The notes under the pieces: model-generated
Seen by the model: only the letters and a program-made list of their open reading frames with translations
Databases searched by the model: none
Told to the model about the DNA's origin: nothing
NCBI GenBank assembly: GCA_013399855.1
Contig: VXAY01002323.1
Location: forward strand, 202,194 to 266,193
DNA from: Oxyruncus cristatus
Taxonomy: Eukaryota > Chordata > Aves > Passeriformes > Cotingidae
DNA: 64,000 nucleotides
Direction of reading: 5' to 3'
Shown: one piece after another, positions 36,290-48,205 of the stretch
Layout of the letters: each line of letters begins with the position of its first letter
Numbering within the stretch: the first letter of the stretch is position 1
Translations under genes and position numbers: made by a program

Positions 36290-37075
36290 CACCAAACCCT
36301 CCCCTGTGCCACCAAACTCTTCCCTGTGTCACCAAACCCCTCCCTGTGTAACCAAACAACACACAGCCAGCAGAGCATCACCCCCAAACCCTTCCCTGTG
36401 TCACCAAACCCTCCCCTGTGCCACCAAACCCTCCCCTGTGTCACCAAACCCTTCCCTGTGTCACCAAACCCTTCCCTGTGCCACCAAACCCCTCCCTGTG
36501 TCACCAAACNNNNNNNNNNNNNNNNNNNNNNNNNNNNNNNNNNNNNNNNNNNNNNNNNNNNNNNNNNNNNNNNNNNNNNNNNNNNNNNNNNNNNNNNNNN
36601 NNNNNNNNNNNNNNNNNNNNNNNNNNNNNNNNNNNNNNNNNNNNNNNNNNNNNNNNNNNNNNNNNNNNNNNNNNNNNNNNNNNNNNNNNNNNNNNNNNNN
36701 NNNNNNNNNNNNNNNNNNNNNNNNNNNNNNNNNNNNNNNNNNNNNNNNNNNNNNNNNNNNNNNNNNNNNNAACACTTCCCTGTGTCACCAAACCCTTCCC
36801 TGTGCCACCAAACCCTTCCCTGTGTCACCAAACCCCTCCCTGTGTAACCAAACAACACACAGCGAGGAGAGCATCACCCCAAACCCTTCCCTGTGCCACC
36901 AAACCCCTCCCTGTCACCAAACCCCTCCCTATGTCACCAAACCTTTCCCTGTGTCACCCAACCCTTCCCTGTGTCACCAAACAACCCACAGCCAGCAGAG
37001 CATCACCCCAAAACCCTCCCCTGTCTCACCAACCCTCCCCTGTGTCACCAAACCCTTCCCTGTGCCACCAAACAA
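36290..37075. repeat. Satellite with 20-bp unit and longer-period punctuation, contains assembly gap
   Basis: The unit CCAAACCCTTCCCTGTGTCA repeats head to tail with T/C variants. A different block, ACACAGCCAGCAGAGCATCACC, interrupts it at about 36360, 36855 (as CACAGCGAGGAGAGCATC) and 36985, and a related one leads the array at 36270. This gives a higher-order pattern. Three units make 60 bp, so all frames stay open; the long reading frames here are artefacts. Confidence 0.96.
36510..36770. other. Assembly gap, 261 N
   Basis: A run of N with the same satellite on both sides. The true array length is unknown and may differ from 261. Confidence 0.99.
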
Positions 37076-37537
37076 CTCCACTCCACCTGGGCCACCCCCC
37101 TGCCCCTCACTCCGGGCTTCTCTCCCCCTCTCCCTCTCAGTTTCTATAATTAAACCAATGCACGAGCTCCTCCCGGGCTCCAGAGCGTTCCTGCCATCCC
37201 CAACCCCAATTCCACACGCTGACAGCCTAATTAATCTTCTTCTTTTGTTTCCCCAGCACACGGGCTCCGCTCAGCTGTGGAATATGGTGGAATCTTGCTG
37301 AGAGCACATCTGCCAGGCTTGCAGCGTGGAGGAAGGAATCCAGCAGGCTTTTGTGTGGTGATATCTGTATCTGTTTAGCTCTGTGCCTGCTCCAGACACA
37401 CGGAGGAGAGAGCAATCCATACAGAGATGTCCCGCATTTCCAGAAACACCTGTGATCCCAGACACCCGAGCATCAGAATGCAGCAGGAAAGGCGTCTCTC
37501 TGCCCAGGGAGACATCACGACTCCCACACACAGCACT
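37076..37537. other. Unique intronic sequence
   Basis: The right flank of the satellite is C-rich to about 37140, then mixed. No gene was seen. Confidence 0.45.
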
Positions 37538-37640
37538 CAGGTAAAGAAAGATGATGTGACTCGGCCAAGGTCACCCAGGAAACTGTGACAAAGCTGGGAA
37601 CTAAGCCAGAGCCTCACGTCCTCAGCTTAACTCCTGCAGC
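37538..37640 (-). mobile_element. Possible MIR/CORE-type SINE relic
   Basis: Plus-strand order is TGTGACTCGGCCAAGGTCAC, CCAGGAAACTGTGACAAAGC, TGGGAACTAAGCCAGAGCCT. This resembles the reverse complement of the MIR core (TGACTTGCCCAAGGTCACACAG, then GGCAGAGC.GGGA.T..AACCCAG). MIR is ancient and sparse in birds. The match is from memory and short. Confidence 0.55.
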
Positions 37641-39234
37641 ACCTTCTTTTCCAAGCTCTGCATTCCCTCTGTCCCCTCCAGGGCTCTAATTACAGCGACT
37701 GGCCCATCATTAGCACTTGTGTGCTGGTGTGAAACTGGAAGGCCTCACTCTGACAAACTCCTGCTGAGGGTGAAGCAGCTCCTGGAGAGACCTGGTGCCA
37801 GCAAAGTCCCCCTCACCTGAATGGAACCAAAGCCAAGCTTTTTGGGGGATCTTCACCCACAATCTTGGGCCCTTGGGTGCCCAGGCCCTGTGCCAGCAGT
37901 GCACCTTCTGACCAGCAGCAGCCTGATGAGAAAAAGGTTGACTGAAAACTCCCCAAAAACATCCTCAGCCCATCATTCCTGCGAGCAACAACATCCCAGC
38001 CTGTGCCATGTCCTGCTCCCAGAGCTGAGCCCTGCTGGGTTTTCTCTTCCCTCATAATATTTGTTTCTGTTCTTAATCTTTCCGTCTCTGGCTCTGCAAA
38101 ATGGTGAGATTACCCCAATTTTCACTGAGTAGAAGGGTTTGTGAGACCTGTCAGCTCAGACCCGACCACGAGGCAGAGCCTGAAGGGCTCCAAAGCAATT
38201 CAGGACTCACAAAAAGTCCGTGCCATGGTGGGAGTTGGAGGCTGAGGTTTGACTGTCCGGGGTTGTCGGGGCTGAGCTTGAATTACTGCACCACAAAATA
38301 ATGAAAGGTCACAGGATTTCAATCAAGACCCTTGACCACTATAAATCTTGTCTCTCCGTTGGAAGCTCCTGCTGCTGTTCGGGCTTATCCCTGCTGAAGT
38401 CAGGCTCAGTTTATGGTTTCGATATCAATCAATGAAATTTGGTGTCCTGGTTTTAAAGGAGAGCTAAATTTGTCTCCTCTTGGAGGGGAACGAAGCTGCA
38501 TCGGTGTGGTTCCTTACGTTTACACCAACAGAATCTGATCTGCACCTGGGAATTTTCTAAAGGGAAAGTTCTGCTTTGCCCTTTTCCCACTCTGGCTGCC
38601 TGAATTCCTGATATTTGCTAAAGAAATCATTTGGCTAACGAGCAGTGACACCAGGCCACTTTCAAAGGCAGCCACAGTGCTAAGAAAGAAGACAAAAAAA
38701 AAAAAAAAAAAGAGGGGAGGAGGAAGAACCTCCAGGTTCTTTAGGATAATTACATTTTGCGTCAAATAAGACAAATATTTCAATTTTGGGCAACATGTAC
38801 CTAAAGAATGAACGTGGGCTGTTTTAGTCACAACATGTCACGGGGATTGGGCTGATCAGGTACCTGCAGTCGTACAATTAAACCTGGCATGTAGTAATTA
38901 GGAAGGCAGGTGTACTCAACACAAACTACAAGGTTTCCTCCGAGCTGTTGTCTTACCTTGGGTGAGTGATCACAGAGGCACAACAGAACCCCTCCCTGAC
39001 ACCCAAAGGGTGCAAAACAGAGCCTGCAGGAAGGTTTTTTGGGGTGGGGCTGGCGAAGGGCAACCAGAATGGGAGTGGTTGGGAATCCCTGCCAATGACA
39101 CAGGGGAACAGGCCCGTGGGAGCTTGTGGAGGAGCCTCGTGAAACAGGGGAGGGAATCGTCCTGCCCAAGGTATCCCCCGATGTTTTTGACACCCTGCAG
39201 GTGGAGAAGGATCCACAGAAAATTTGGTGCGTGG
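37641..39234. other. Unique intronic sequence with an A-run
   Basis: An A-run of about 18 at 38694-38711. Part of 39030-39230 may be further CR1 sequence (GGCGAAGGGCAACCAGAATGG), but it is too diverged for me to join to the tail that follows. Confidence 0.45.
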
Positions 39235-39385
39235 AAGAGGCTCCCCAGGGGTGTGGAGGGTCACCTTCCCTGGAAGTGTTAAAGGAAAGGAGTAGATGTG
39301 ACACTTCATGACTTGGTGGGAGTCGGTCAAAGGTTGGACTTGGTGGCCTTGGAAGTCTTTTCCAACCCTAATGATTCCATGTGCA
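39235..39385 (+). mobile_element. CR1 3' fragment (type B)
   Basis: GGAAGAGGCTCCCCAGGGGTG, TTCCCTGGAAGTGTTAAAGG, AAAGGTTGGACTTGGTGGCC and CTTTTCCAACCCTAATGATTCC. Confidence 0.88.
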
Positions 39386-40751
39386 TCCCATCCTAGCACA
39401 CCTCCAAAACACCATCCTGTCTTACAAGTTACTTCTGCTGAGTCCTTGTAAATCTTTCTGAACAGAAAATCCTGAACACCTGAACCCCACCACTGCAGTC
39501 TCCCAAATTTTGATGCCTGAGAACCCTCCCAAGGACATCAGCCGTCATTAACAGCAACAAACAGGACTGTCATCCCGGAGAAAATTCCTTCCTGTGTTCC
39601 ACAGGCTCGCTGGCAGCGGAAGTTGGTGCTAATGAGAGCTGTAGTTCACATGTCAAAGCTCAGTAAAACAATTAGGAGTCGTGTCCTACTTCCTAAAACC
39701 CAATATTGATAAAGGAGTAGAACTTAAACCACCGTGAGACGTTTTTATGGTCACTAAGAACTTCCTGAGTTATGTTAAGTGGGCTGAGGAGTTGAAAAGG
39801 AGGATAAATTCCCAAGCTTCAAGCCAACAACCAGCCAGGAAGGAGATGCCACCCCTGGAGCAGGTCAGGGTATAATTGTGTGTAACGGGATATTTTATCC
39901 TCTCCTTCTGAAGCAGCCAACACTAACGAAGTACACACACAGTTCAGCTAATTCTAAATGGGTGCTTTTATGCCTCCCACATTTCTCAACGCTACCCAGG
40001 GCATTTGGGTGCTAAATTTTCATTAAAATTCACGGCAGCTGAGCCTCCCAGTGCCCCAGGTGGCTCTGGAAGTCTCAGGCCAAGGATATACGAGTCCTAT
40101 TCCCTCCGAAGGCTCCCGATGCACTTTACGAGCCTCCCTGGTGCTGTGCACAGCACACTTCCCTCGGATGCAGCTACCCCTGGGATGGAGCAGGGCACAG
40201 GAGCCCTGCATCAAAGTTCAGAGCCTGGGAGCGAAGAATTCCCAGGGGGGAAGTGGCTGGAACATACTGGGCTGTGATATAGGGAGGTTCAGAGGATCCG
40301 ATGGTCCCTTCTGGCCTCGGATGGGAGGAAACAGGAGCTACAGCAGGGCCAAGAGCAAGTTCAGGAAGGCCTGGGAAGGTGAGGCAGGTGCTGGCAGGAG
40401 ATAAAGAGCTCCAATTCCAACCTTGGGCAGAAACAGCCCTGCACAGGTGAGGGCACAGGGCAACCAAGGAGGGGCAGCTGCCCCCGCCCCCAAATCCAGC
40501 TTGGCACTGAGCTGGAACTCCCACAACATCCCAGTGAGCCACAGGGGCTCACAGAAGGGGGTGGGTGATGCTCACGGGCTCCAGGGCACTCAGGAGCTCT
40601 GCTTGGCCACCTCTAATTAACCCTGGCCTGGGAGATCAACCAGCAACGCTCCAGGGCAGGCGAGGGCCTCAGGAATAAACATTTACAGGGTCTGCACTGA
40701 AACTGTGGCTCCGGGCACCACCTGCAGATCCTGACTCAAAGGAGTGGGAAT
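39386..40751. other. Unique intronic sequence
   Basis: No supported gene. A faint CR1-like tail at about 40265-40325 is listed among the rejected items. Confidence 0.45.
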
Positions 40752-41032
40752 ATGGGACAGGACAAGGGGGAAGGGCTTCAGAATGCCAGAGGGCAGGGTT
40801 AGGTGGGATACTGAGATACTGGGAAGAAATTCTTCCCTGTGAGGGTGGGGAGGGCATGGGATGGAATTCCCAGAGAAGCTGTGGCTGCCCCTGGATCCCT
40901 GGAAGTGTCCAAAGCCAGGCTGGAGCAACCTGGACTAGTGGAAGGTGTCCCTGCCTATAGCAGGGGGCTGGAATTAATCTTTAAGGTCCCTCCCAGCCCA
41001 AAGCATTCCGTGACTTTACGATTCTGTAACTG
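40752..41032 (+). mobile_element. CR1 3' fragment, about 280 bp (type A)
   Basis: GGGACAGGACAAGGGGGAAGG, TGGGAAGAAATTCTTCCCTG, CCCAGAGAAGCTGTGGCTGC, a diverged CTGCCTATAGCAGGGGGCTG block and a GACTTTACGATTCTGTAAC end. Confidence 0.94.
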
Positions 41033-41847
41033 ACAAACACATGCAAAATCCCATTTCAAGAAGGAAAACGATGCTTCCTCGGAGCAAGACCAAGAAAACA
41101 GCCCCCTCTTTACATCTTCAGACAAGGATCTCCCTGTACTCACAAACAAGATCACATTTTTCCTGCTGATACTGGTACAACAGCAAAAGACTGCACAGGA
41201 AACTCTGCCCGTGTGCAGTTGTGGATGGACATTTAACAGGATCAGCATTCCATGACACCCAAAATCGTAATAATCCCAGCCAGAACTTTTTGTACTTATT
41301 AATTTCCAGACTATTCTGGGTCCTCTTTGGAGAAGTGAAAGTGGTGCCTGCAGCCTCGGCAGCAAAGGACAAGTGCCTTGACGGGACAAAATGCTTCTCT
41401 AAGAATAATTAAATCCTAGTGTGGTGTAAATCCCTGTGGTGCCTCTCCATTGGCAGTATTTCCATCAAGAATCTTCCAAACCTTAAATTCAGTATTTCAG
41501 ATTTATGGGTCCCACCAGTGGTTTCAAGGTGAGAGGCAGCTGTAGGAATGTTTTGGGGCTTCTGCCCATCTCACCTTTTCTTTTAGTCCAATAAAGACAA
41601 GGAACAGAACAAAATGCTCCCCTGCCCGCCCTGGTATATACAATTTCTGCCTGGACAAAGACAGGTAAAGGGTTTCCAATAATAAAAAAATCCCCATAAG
41701 CTTGATGGGTAAACAAAACTACAGGGTGAACAGGATTGTTTACACTGTACCCTGGACATTACATAAATGTGGGCCCCAGGCAAGGTCAGGAACGTGGATT
41801 AGGAGACATCAGAGACAGGGAGAACAAACTTGCATTATCTTGGTTAA
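41033..41847. other. Unique intronic sequence
   Basis: No gene or repeat was recognised. Confidence 0.45.
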
Positions 41848-41925
41848 AAATAGGCAACTGATGCACAAAAAAGCTCCAGAAAATTGCCCCAAATTATCCA
41901 GGTGTCTGCCAGAGAACTACCAAGT
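41848..41925 (-). mobile_element. Possible second MIR-like relic (weak)
   Basis: Plus-strand AGGCAACTGATGCACAAAAAAG, ATTGCCCCAAATTATCCAGG and TGTCTGCCAGAGAAC follow the order of the MIR reverse complement (GAAACTGAGGCACAGAGAGG, TTGCCCAAGGTCACACAGG, GGCAGAGC). It is strongly diverged and may be chance. Confidence 0.3.
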
Positions 41926-43461
41926 ATTGTAATTGGACATGCTCAGTTCAAACTCAAATCAAATACAACTGGGGAAAAGAAGAGACACAAGAAAAGAGAC
42001 GAACTTATTGATCCTCCCCAGCACACCAACGTTAGAAAAGAGCATTCCTGTCTCGAAAGAGAAGGAAAGAGCATTTCTGTCCCAGCAAAAAGAAGGGGAA
42101 AAAGGGTATTTTCATGGAGATTATTCATTCCCTCCCTGGGAATCCTCAGTCGGTAACCACAGGATTGGGGGGCCACAGTGTCTGATCAGAAGAGCTTTGG
42201 TTTAGCCCAGTGTCCATCACAAAGATCCCAATGTTTTGAGCCACCCAAGTTCAAACCTCAAGGTTTGCTTTGACACCTGCCCCCTTTGCTGCATCCTGCA
42301 CCTCTTTGGGTTCAGCTGTTCATGGCACTGAGAAGAAACCCTGTCCCAGGAGCTTTGGGATAAATCCTGGACCCAAGGAACACAAGGATTGCTTCCCTGC
42401 TCTCCCAGCCCTTGCTAGCAAGGGCTTTACTCCATTAACTTCTCCCACCTGCATTTCCCTCCATCAGTACCTGCAGCCTGAAGCACTTAAAACACTCCCT
42501 CTGTCCCTCCTGTGGTTTTAAAAGCTCGAGTTGTGATCTTTGCTTAAGAGAAGTCACCGAGGCGGTGGCTCCCAAATGCTGTAAACCCCCACCTTGGCTG
42601 GGTGCAAATCCAGTTTATCCAGTCTACCCAGTCATGCTCCCACCCTGGGATTCATTTCTGACACTGCCTGAGGGGTTGAGCAATGACACTGCAGCCCCCC
42701 TCAGCTCTGAGGAGAGGAACCAGGGCACAGGATTTTCCCGATTTTAATAAAATATCCGCAACGTTGCTCAGGACAAAACCACCTCCTTTTGCTGGGCTTG
42801 GTCTCTGTCAAGTTTGCCAGGGCTGGAATTGCTTTTAGCCTTGTCCATGTTGGGATTTGGCCTCCCAGTGGATGGCCAGCTCCCAAAACAAAGCCCCAGG
42901 GCAGCTGCTTGGCTGGCAGGGAGGAGCTGCTCCCACCTCAGCTCCATCACCTGAGCCCTCAGCCCCAGGTTGGGACAGGCAAGCAGCGACTCCAGCACGG
43001 GGGAAACTTCCCTGGGGACCACCCAAAGTGCAGGTTTGCAGGGCACAAGTCCTTGCTATTGGTCTGTGTGCAGTGCCCAGTGCAGTCCCTTTCCATGCTG
43101 GAACAGTCCAGAGAGACGTGGGCAACTTCAGTCCTGGGTGGGAGATGGTTCCAGGGACCTTTGGCTGCTAATCCGGGGCACCAGAAAAACCGAACAGAAA
43201 GGGCCTAAACTGAAGCAGTGACTTTTTCTCTCAGTTAGTGGGATAACATCATGATTTAACCCAGACTGACACATGACACTGCCCAGGGACTCCTCTTTTA
43301 AACTGTTTTAAACCACACACAGGTCGAGAGAAAAATCTGGAACAGAAATAAAGCAAATATCACAGAGGGGGGGGAAATTTTAATCTTCCAAAAGAGCTGC
43401 TAGACCAGCTTTGCTGGGACTCTGTCCTTCCAGGGAGTGTTTTCACTCACTCACACCTGGA
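41926..43461. other. Unique intronic sequence
   Basis: A G-run at 43368-43376. Open frames at 42768-43208 overlap on opposite strands without any recognisable domain. Confidence 0.45.
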
Positions 43462-43583
43462 AGTTTTGGATGGGGCTTGGAGCAACCTGGGCTAGTGGAA
43501 GGTGTCCCTGCCCATGGCAGTGGGGTGGCACTGGATGGGCTTTAAGGTCCCTCCCAACCCAAACCATTCCGTGGTTCTCTGAT
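43462..43583 (+). mobile_element. CR1 3' tail (type A)
   Basis: TTGGATGGGGCTTGGAGCAAC, CTAGTGGAAGGTGTCCCTGC, GGTCCCTCCCAACCCAAACC and CCGTGGTTCTCTGATTT. Confidence 0.93.
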
Positions 43584-45424
43584 TTTCCACTCCAGAGCCC
43601 TGCAGCCACACCAAGCACCTTGTTTGAAATATCCAGGGGAAGATCCTCTGGCAGCAATTCCAGTAAATTAAATCCCAGTGCACTGAGCGCTGAGAAATGC
43701 TGAACCAGCTGAGGGCAAGGAAGGAGTGATGAGATTTGTAACTACTTAGTAGACACACTAAGACAATTACGGTGCTGAAAGCTGCCCAGGCAGTCCTGCA
43801 CATCAGGCTTAGTTTGCACAGGTCCATAAATAGGTAATTTGACTTGGGAAAGCACTTTGGGATGGCTTAGGGTTGGAAAGTGATATCGAAAAGAGAATCC
43901 ACATGTACATGTGGCTTATTCCGCTGCAGCACAAGCAAATTTAACACATTCACACTGCAGTGCAACAAGGAGGAGGCTCTAAATGAAGATTTCATGACCC
44001 CCTCCCACTGATTTTTTTGAACAGAAAATACTGTTGTGTCTAAGCAAGGAGTTCTGCGTTCAGCTGGAGCCACGTTCAAATATATTCTGAGGGGAGGCTC
44101 AGTTCTGAGACCCCTTTAAAAGGTCACGTGGAGGGAGCGAGCAGCCTGCTAGACAATCTGATATATAACATTTAGAATGGCAAATCCAAAGTAAACTTCC
44201 AAAAGGCTTTTCATGGGGGCTGCTGAACAAGGAAGATGAACAAGGAAGATGAAAGGATGAACTGACACTTAATGGAATAGCAAAATCAGGTGCCAGTGAT
44301 GGTGAAAGCATCTGCTTAAAAGACTTCTAAAACTCACCAAAATAGTCATCAAAGAGAACAGAAGGAATGTGTAAAAAAATCTAAATATCATTACAAGGTG
44401 CTTATCAACAGCTTTAGGGACGTGCCGTGTGTTAAGTGTGTGTTAAATGTGTTAAGAAAGGATCCTTGCTACGAAGTGATTAACCAGCTAAAGGTAAAAC
44501 ATTAACACAGAACCAGCACTGCTTTAATTACTGACCTCCTGAACACGACATCTCCCTCAAACGAATGACTTGTAATTTATTCAGAGCATCTAATGATCAG
44601 CAAGTGAGCTTTTACAACCTATTAATAGCTGACCTCCTAGAGCACGTGATCCAAAAACCCAGATAAGGAATACCTTGGGAACTCTGCTGTAACCCTGTCT
44701 CAGGCTTGTCTGTTAATATTCAGTCCGTTTTGCCCCTCCTCACATCCAAAAGAGTGTAAAAAGCAGAGGCTCGATCCAGCCTCGCCGAGGAAATCAAGGG
44801 GCAGGCTCCAAACGACCCCCAAGAAGGTCCTCAGGCTGGTGCTGTCCTGTCGACACCCAGAACCACCACCCCTGTCCCTGGCACTCCGGTCGGTGTCCTT
44901 GCTGCTTCTCTAATCAGGATTTCACCTCCAGCTTCAGCTTTTCTAATTAATTTGTTATACCTCATTAATTTCCCCCCCGTAAACTTTTTCAACACCTCCT
45001 CTCCCCACATACCTTAGAGTCCAGCAATTAACTTCTCTCGTCTCCCCTATCTCGCTGCCACCTCCCAGTGCTCACAGTTTTGTTATTTAGGTGTTTTTTT
45101 AAATCACATTTGTTAGTTACTGACAGCCAGTGGCGGCGTGTGAATGATAGTCTCTCATTAATTAATAGTTTTACATTATGGAAGAAGAAGAGTATGAGCA
45201 TCAAGAGGGAAAAACCAGAGCACAAGAACTAAAAATACAGCTTTGGCTGTCTAACTGTCAATGGTGTGCTGATACATTGCTCTTAGCAGACAGCTAATTA
45301 AAAATGGGAGTTGAGAGTGAAATAAATGAGCGGCTGCTGTGTATTTTCACAGAAATCAAACCCCAGTTGTCCTGTGCCACACGTGAGGTCATGGGCACTG
45401 TTCCTCGTGGCAGGATGAATGGGA
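43584..45424. other. Unique intronic sequence, 1.8 kb, AT-rich
   Basis: Free of recognisable repeats except a small GAACAAGGAAGAT duplication at 44225-44250. AT-rich at 44330-44660 and 44935-45300. No gene was seen. Confidence 0.5.
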
Positions 45425-45520
45425 GAGAACTCTGGAACGTCCCGAGTTAGAAGGGAAACACAAGGATCGGCAAAGTCCAGCTCCTGGCCCTGAACTCTTG
45501 ACAGCCCAAGAATCCCACCA
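45425..45520 (-). mobile_element. CR1 3' end (type C), diverged
   Basis: Plus strand: GAACGTCCCGAGTTAGAAGG, GGATCGGCAAAGTCCAGCTC, CTGGCCCTGAACTCTTGACAG and CCCAAGAATCCCACC. Confidence 0.75.
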
Positions 45521-45577
45521 GGAGCCTTTGGAGAGAGGGCTGGGGGATGGAAGATGAGAAATCCCCAATTGCTTGAA

Positions 45578-45802
45578 AGAATCATGGAATGGTTTGGGTT
45601 GGAAGGCACCTTAAAGCCCCTCCAGTGCCCCCTCCTGCCATGGGCAAGGACACCTTCCACCAGCCCAGGTTGCTCCAAACTGGCCTTGGACACTTCCAGG
45701 GATCGAGGGCCAGCCACCACTCCTCTGGGAATTCCATCCCAGCCCCTCCCCACCCTCACAGGGAGGAATTCCTTCCCAACATCCCACCTAAACCTACTCC
45801 TT
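45578..45802 (-). mobile_element. CR1 3' fragment (type A)
   Basis: AATCATGGAATGGTTTGGGT, CCTCCTGCCATGGGCAAGGA, TTGGACACTTCCAGGGATCG, ATTCCATCCCAGCCCCTCCC and GGAGGAATTCCTTCCCAAC. Confidence 0.95.
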
Positions 45803-47154
45803 GGACTAACACAGGATGCTGTGCCCTGCAGGGGAGGCTAAATGGGGACACCGGGTGGTCCCTGTGACCTCGACTTCCCTGTCCCTGCACCACTGGGATT
45901 TTGTCCCAGGATTTTGCCAGATCAAAAGCCCACCTTTACCACTTCAGCTTCATTTCAAACCCATCAACCATCCTCTGAAAGAGGAGGGACCATGGAAAAG
46001 TGACCCAAGGCTCTTGCAGGGCACCATGTTGTGTGTGAGAGGCTCCAGTAAAACCAACATATGAGGAGATGAAGTAACTGAGACCTGCACTGACCTCACA
46101 GATACTCCCAGTTCCACTGGAGAAACCATCTGGACACTCAGTAATCCATGGATTGAGTCCCCCCTGTCCCATTCTGGCACCACCGACCACACCTGAACAC
46201 ACGACTCCACATGTCAGTCAGAAAACAAGCCCCGAGTTATGGTAGAGAAGAATTAATTAACAAGAGCTCCATTAAGATAAAAGTGAGGTGCTGGATTCAA
46301 CCAGAGTTTACAAGGACATAAAATTATAAATTCACCAGGTTTGAAATGGAAATTGCACATGGTAATTACATGATTTATGTTACACAAATAATGAATTAAT
46401 ATTAATTAATTCCAGAGCTCTGGGTTCCACTCTGAGTTACGGCAGCACAGTTCCTGTGCCAAAAAAGGCACATTTCATCACTCCATCTTGGTCTGTTAAA
46501 CGAACATTCTTTAATATTCTTCTTCCTGGCACCATTCAGACTCACAAACTCTTCAGTAGAAGTAAATTTTTCTTTGCGTTTGTTTTTTTTTTTTTTAATT
46601 TAAAATGTTTAGAAAGCCCCTTGAGATGATCTCAGCAGAACACACGCTACAACTTCAAAACCTGGGAGCTTTTGAAAATAGCCCTGCTTTATTTTTTAGA
46701 GCAAGGCAGTGAAGAGGGAAGCAATTCCCACAAAACCACAAGCTCAGCGAGTCCCTCTGGATTTCATTATCACCTTATAGGCTCCACCTTCTCCTGAATT
46801 CCTGTTAATGGGCTGCTAATTCGGTTATTGGGATAGATGTGCCACCTCCCCCTGATATTAAATCAGGATTCCTGCAGTGCCTGCCATGTCCTTGGGATTC
46901 TGGGCGCTGGGAATGCTCGGGAGCAGCTCACCCAGCCAGGCAGAGCCAAAGCACCTGAGCAGCAGCAGCGCAACGGCCACGTCTTTCCTGCTGCCAGGAG
47001 CAAAGTAATTGTTCCCAAACAGGGATATTTTGGTGCCTGCCGGTGCAGACAAGGGCCCTGCAAGACCCAGGCTGAAATGCAGAGGCCCCCCCATCACTGG
47101 AATTCCCAGGGAGGTGGGACCACTATCCCTGCACTCAGTGCTCTGGGCGGGGTG
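45803..47154. other. Unique intronic sequence
   Basis: AT-rich at 46230-46420 and a T-run at 46586-46600. No gene was supported. Confidence 0.45.
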
Positions 47155-47230
47155 GCGAGGTGGGGATGGGGCACAGGCTGGACTCGATGCTCTGGGAGGG
47201 CTTTTCCAGCCTCAGCGATTCTGGGATCAC
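47155..47230 (+). mobile_element. CR1 3' tail (type B), very short
   Basis: GGCTGGACTCGATGCTCTGG, AGGGCTTTTCCAGCCTCAGC and GATTCTGGGATCAC. Confidence 0.7.
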
Positions 47231-47973
47231 AAGGATAGCGCGAAAGCCGTGACATTTCCCAGATGGCCGCTCTCTCTTTGCTGAAACATCGGGTGTCAAT
47301 GGCCAACACTTGCTCAGTGCCCGCGGAGGTACCACGGCACCACCTCCTGCTGGAGGTAAACCTGGGTGAGAAGGGTGATGCCAGGCAGGAAAAAATGAGG
47401 AGGGAGAAGAGGACAACAGAGAAAGCTGCTCTATCAGAGGCACGGTGCCCCTGGGAGCAGTGACAGTGATTTATAAGGCAGTATTAGAGTGTCAGAGTGT
47501 ACCTGTCACTCAGGGCTCCCCGAGCTGAACCGCGCTCGCCGCAGACAGAGCCCGGCTCCGCAACGCTCTGCTGAGGACATGTAATGGGATCTGACACTTT
47601 TTGTTCCTCTCTGAATTAGCACGACTCCGAAATGAAATTTTCCATGACACTGCTGCCGTAATTTGGGAGGCAGCTTTGTCGGGAGTGCACGTGGAACAGG
47701 GGGGGTTTCGGGATTTATGTAAGGAGCGGGGGTACGGCGGGAGGGTGTGGGTGAGGCACATGGAACACACGAGTTGTTTGCAGTTCTAGCGGAAAAAAAA
47801 GGAGCCAGCCCAGTCTGCTCCAATAGTCACAGTAAGGCAGTAACAAAATTCCAGAGCTCCCCATCAGTTTCTTCCCAGGGAAAGCCCTAATCCTGCTACC
47901 TCCCTACCCCTGGCCCGGGAAAGGGCCCTGACGAGGCTCCACTGAGGCACCAGGACAGAGGGAATAGGAAAGG
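47231..47973. other. Unique intronic sequence
   Basis: Mixed composition with several CpGs at 47510-47580 and 47670-47750. No gene was recognised. Confidence 0.45.
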
Positions 47974-48047
47974 GAACATTTGGATTGCTTCTCTCAAAAT
48001 CAGTGTGCAAGAACATTTGGATTGCTTCTCTCAAAATCAGTGTGCAA
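47974..48047. repeat. Perfect 37-bp tandem duplication
   Basis: GAACATTTGGATTGCTTCTC, continuing TCAAAATCAGTGTGCAA, occurs at 47974-48010 and again at 48011-48047 without a difference. Confidence 0.97.
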
Positions 48048-48148
48048 GAACAACACTTTCAGAGTCCCTTCTTATGAGGAAAAATGGAAAGCATCAACAT
48101 GGAATTTGTGTGTGGATCAGAGACTGCATCCCATGCCATCCCACTGCG

Positions 48149-48205
48149 GGGTGGCACTGGTTGAGCTTTAAAGTCCCTCCCAATCCAATCCATTGAGTGT
48201 TTTTA
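48149..48205 (+). mobile_element. CR1 3' tail (type A), start of the duplicated unit
   Basis: GGGGTGGCACTGGTTGAGC, TTTAAAGTCCCTCCCAATCC and CCATTGAGTGTTTTTATGAT. It matches the last ~57 bp of the CR1 at 26868-27066, including the unusual CCATTGAGTGTTT word, and like it continues into sequence X. Confidence 0.9.

Noticed and set aside
35882..37301. Long plus-strand reading frames (up to 373 codons) across the satellite and gap
   Set aside because: They include 261 unknown bases and a 20-bp repeat that stays open in all frames. No domain outside the repeat.
40265..40325. CR1-like tail (GGTTCAGAGGATCCGATGGTCC, CTTCTGGCCTCGGATGG)
   Set aside because: It resembles very old CR1 ends, but only about 40 bp match and there is no body sequence. 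Too weak to list.
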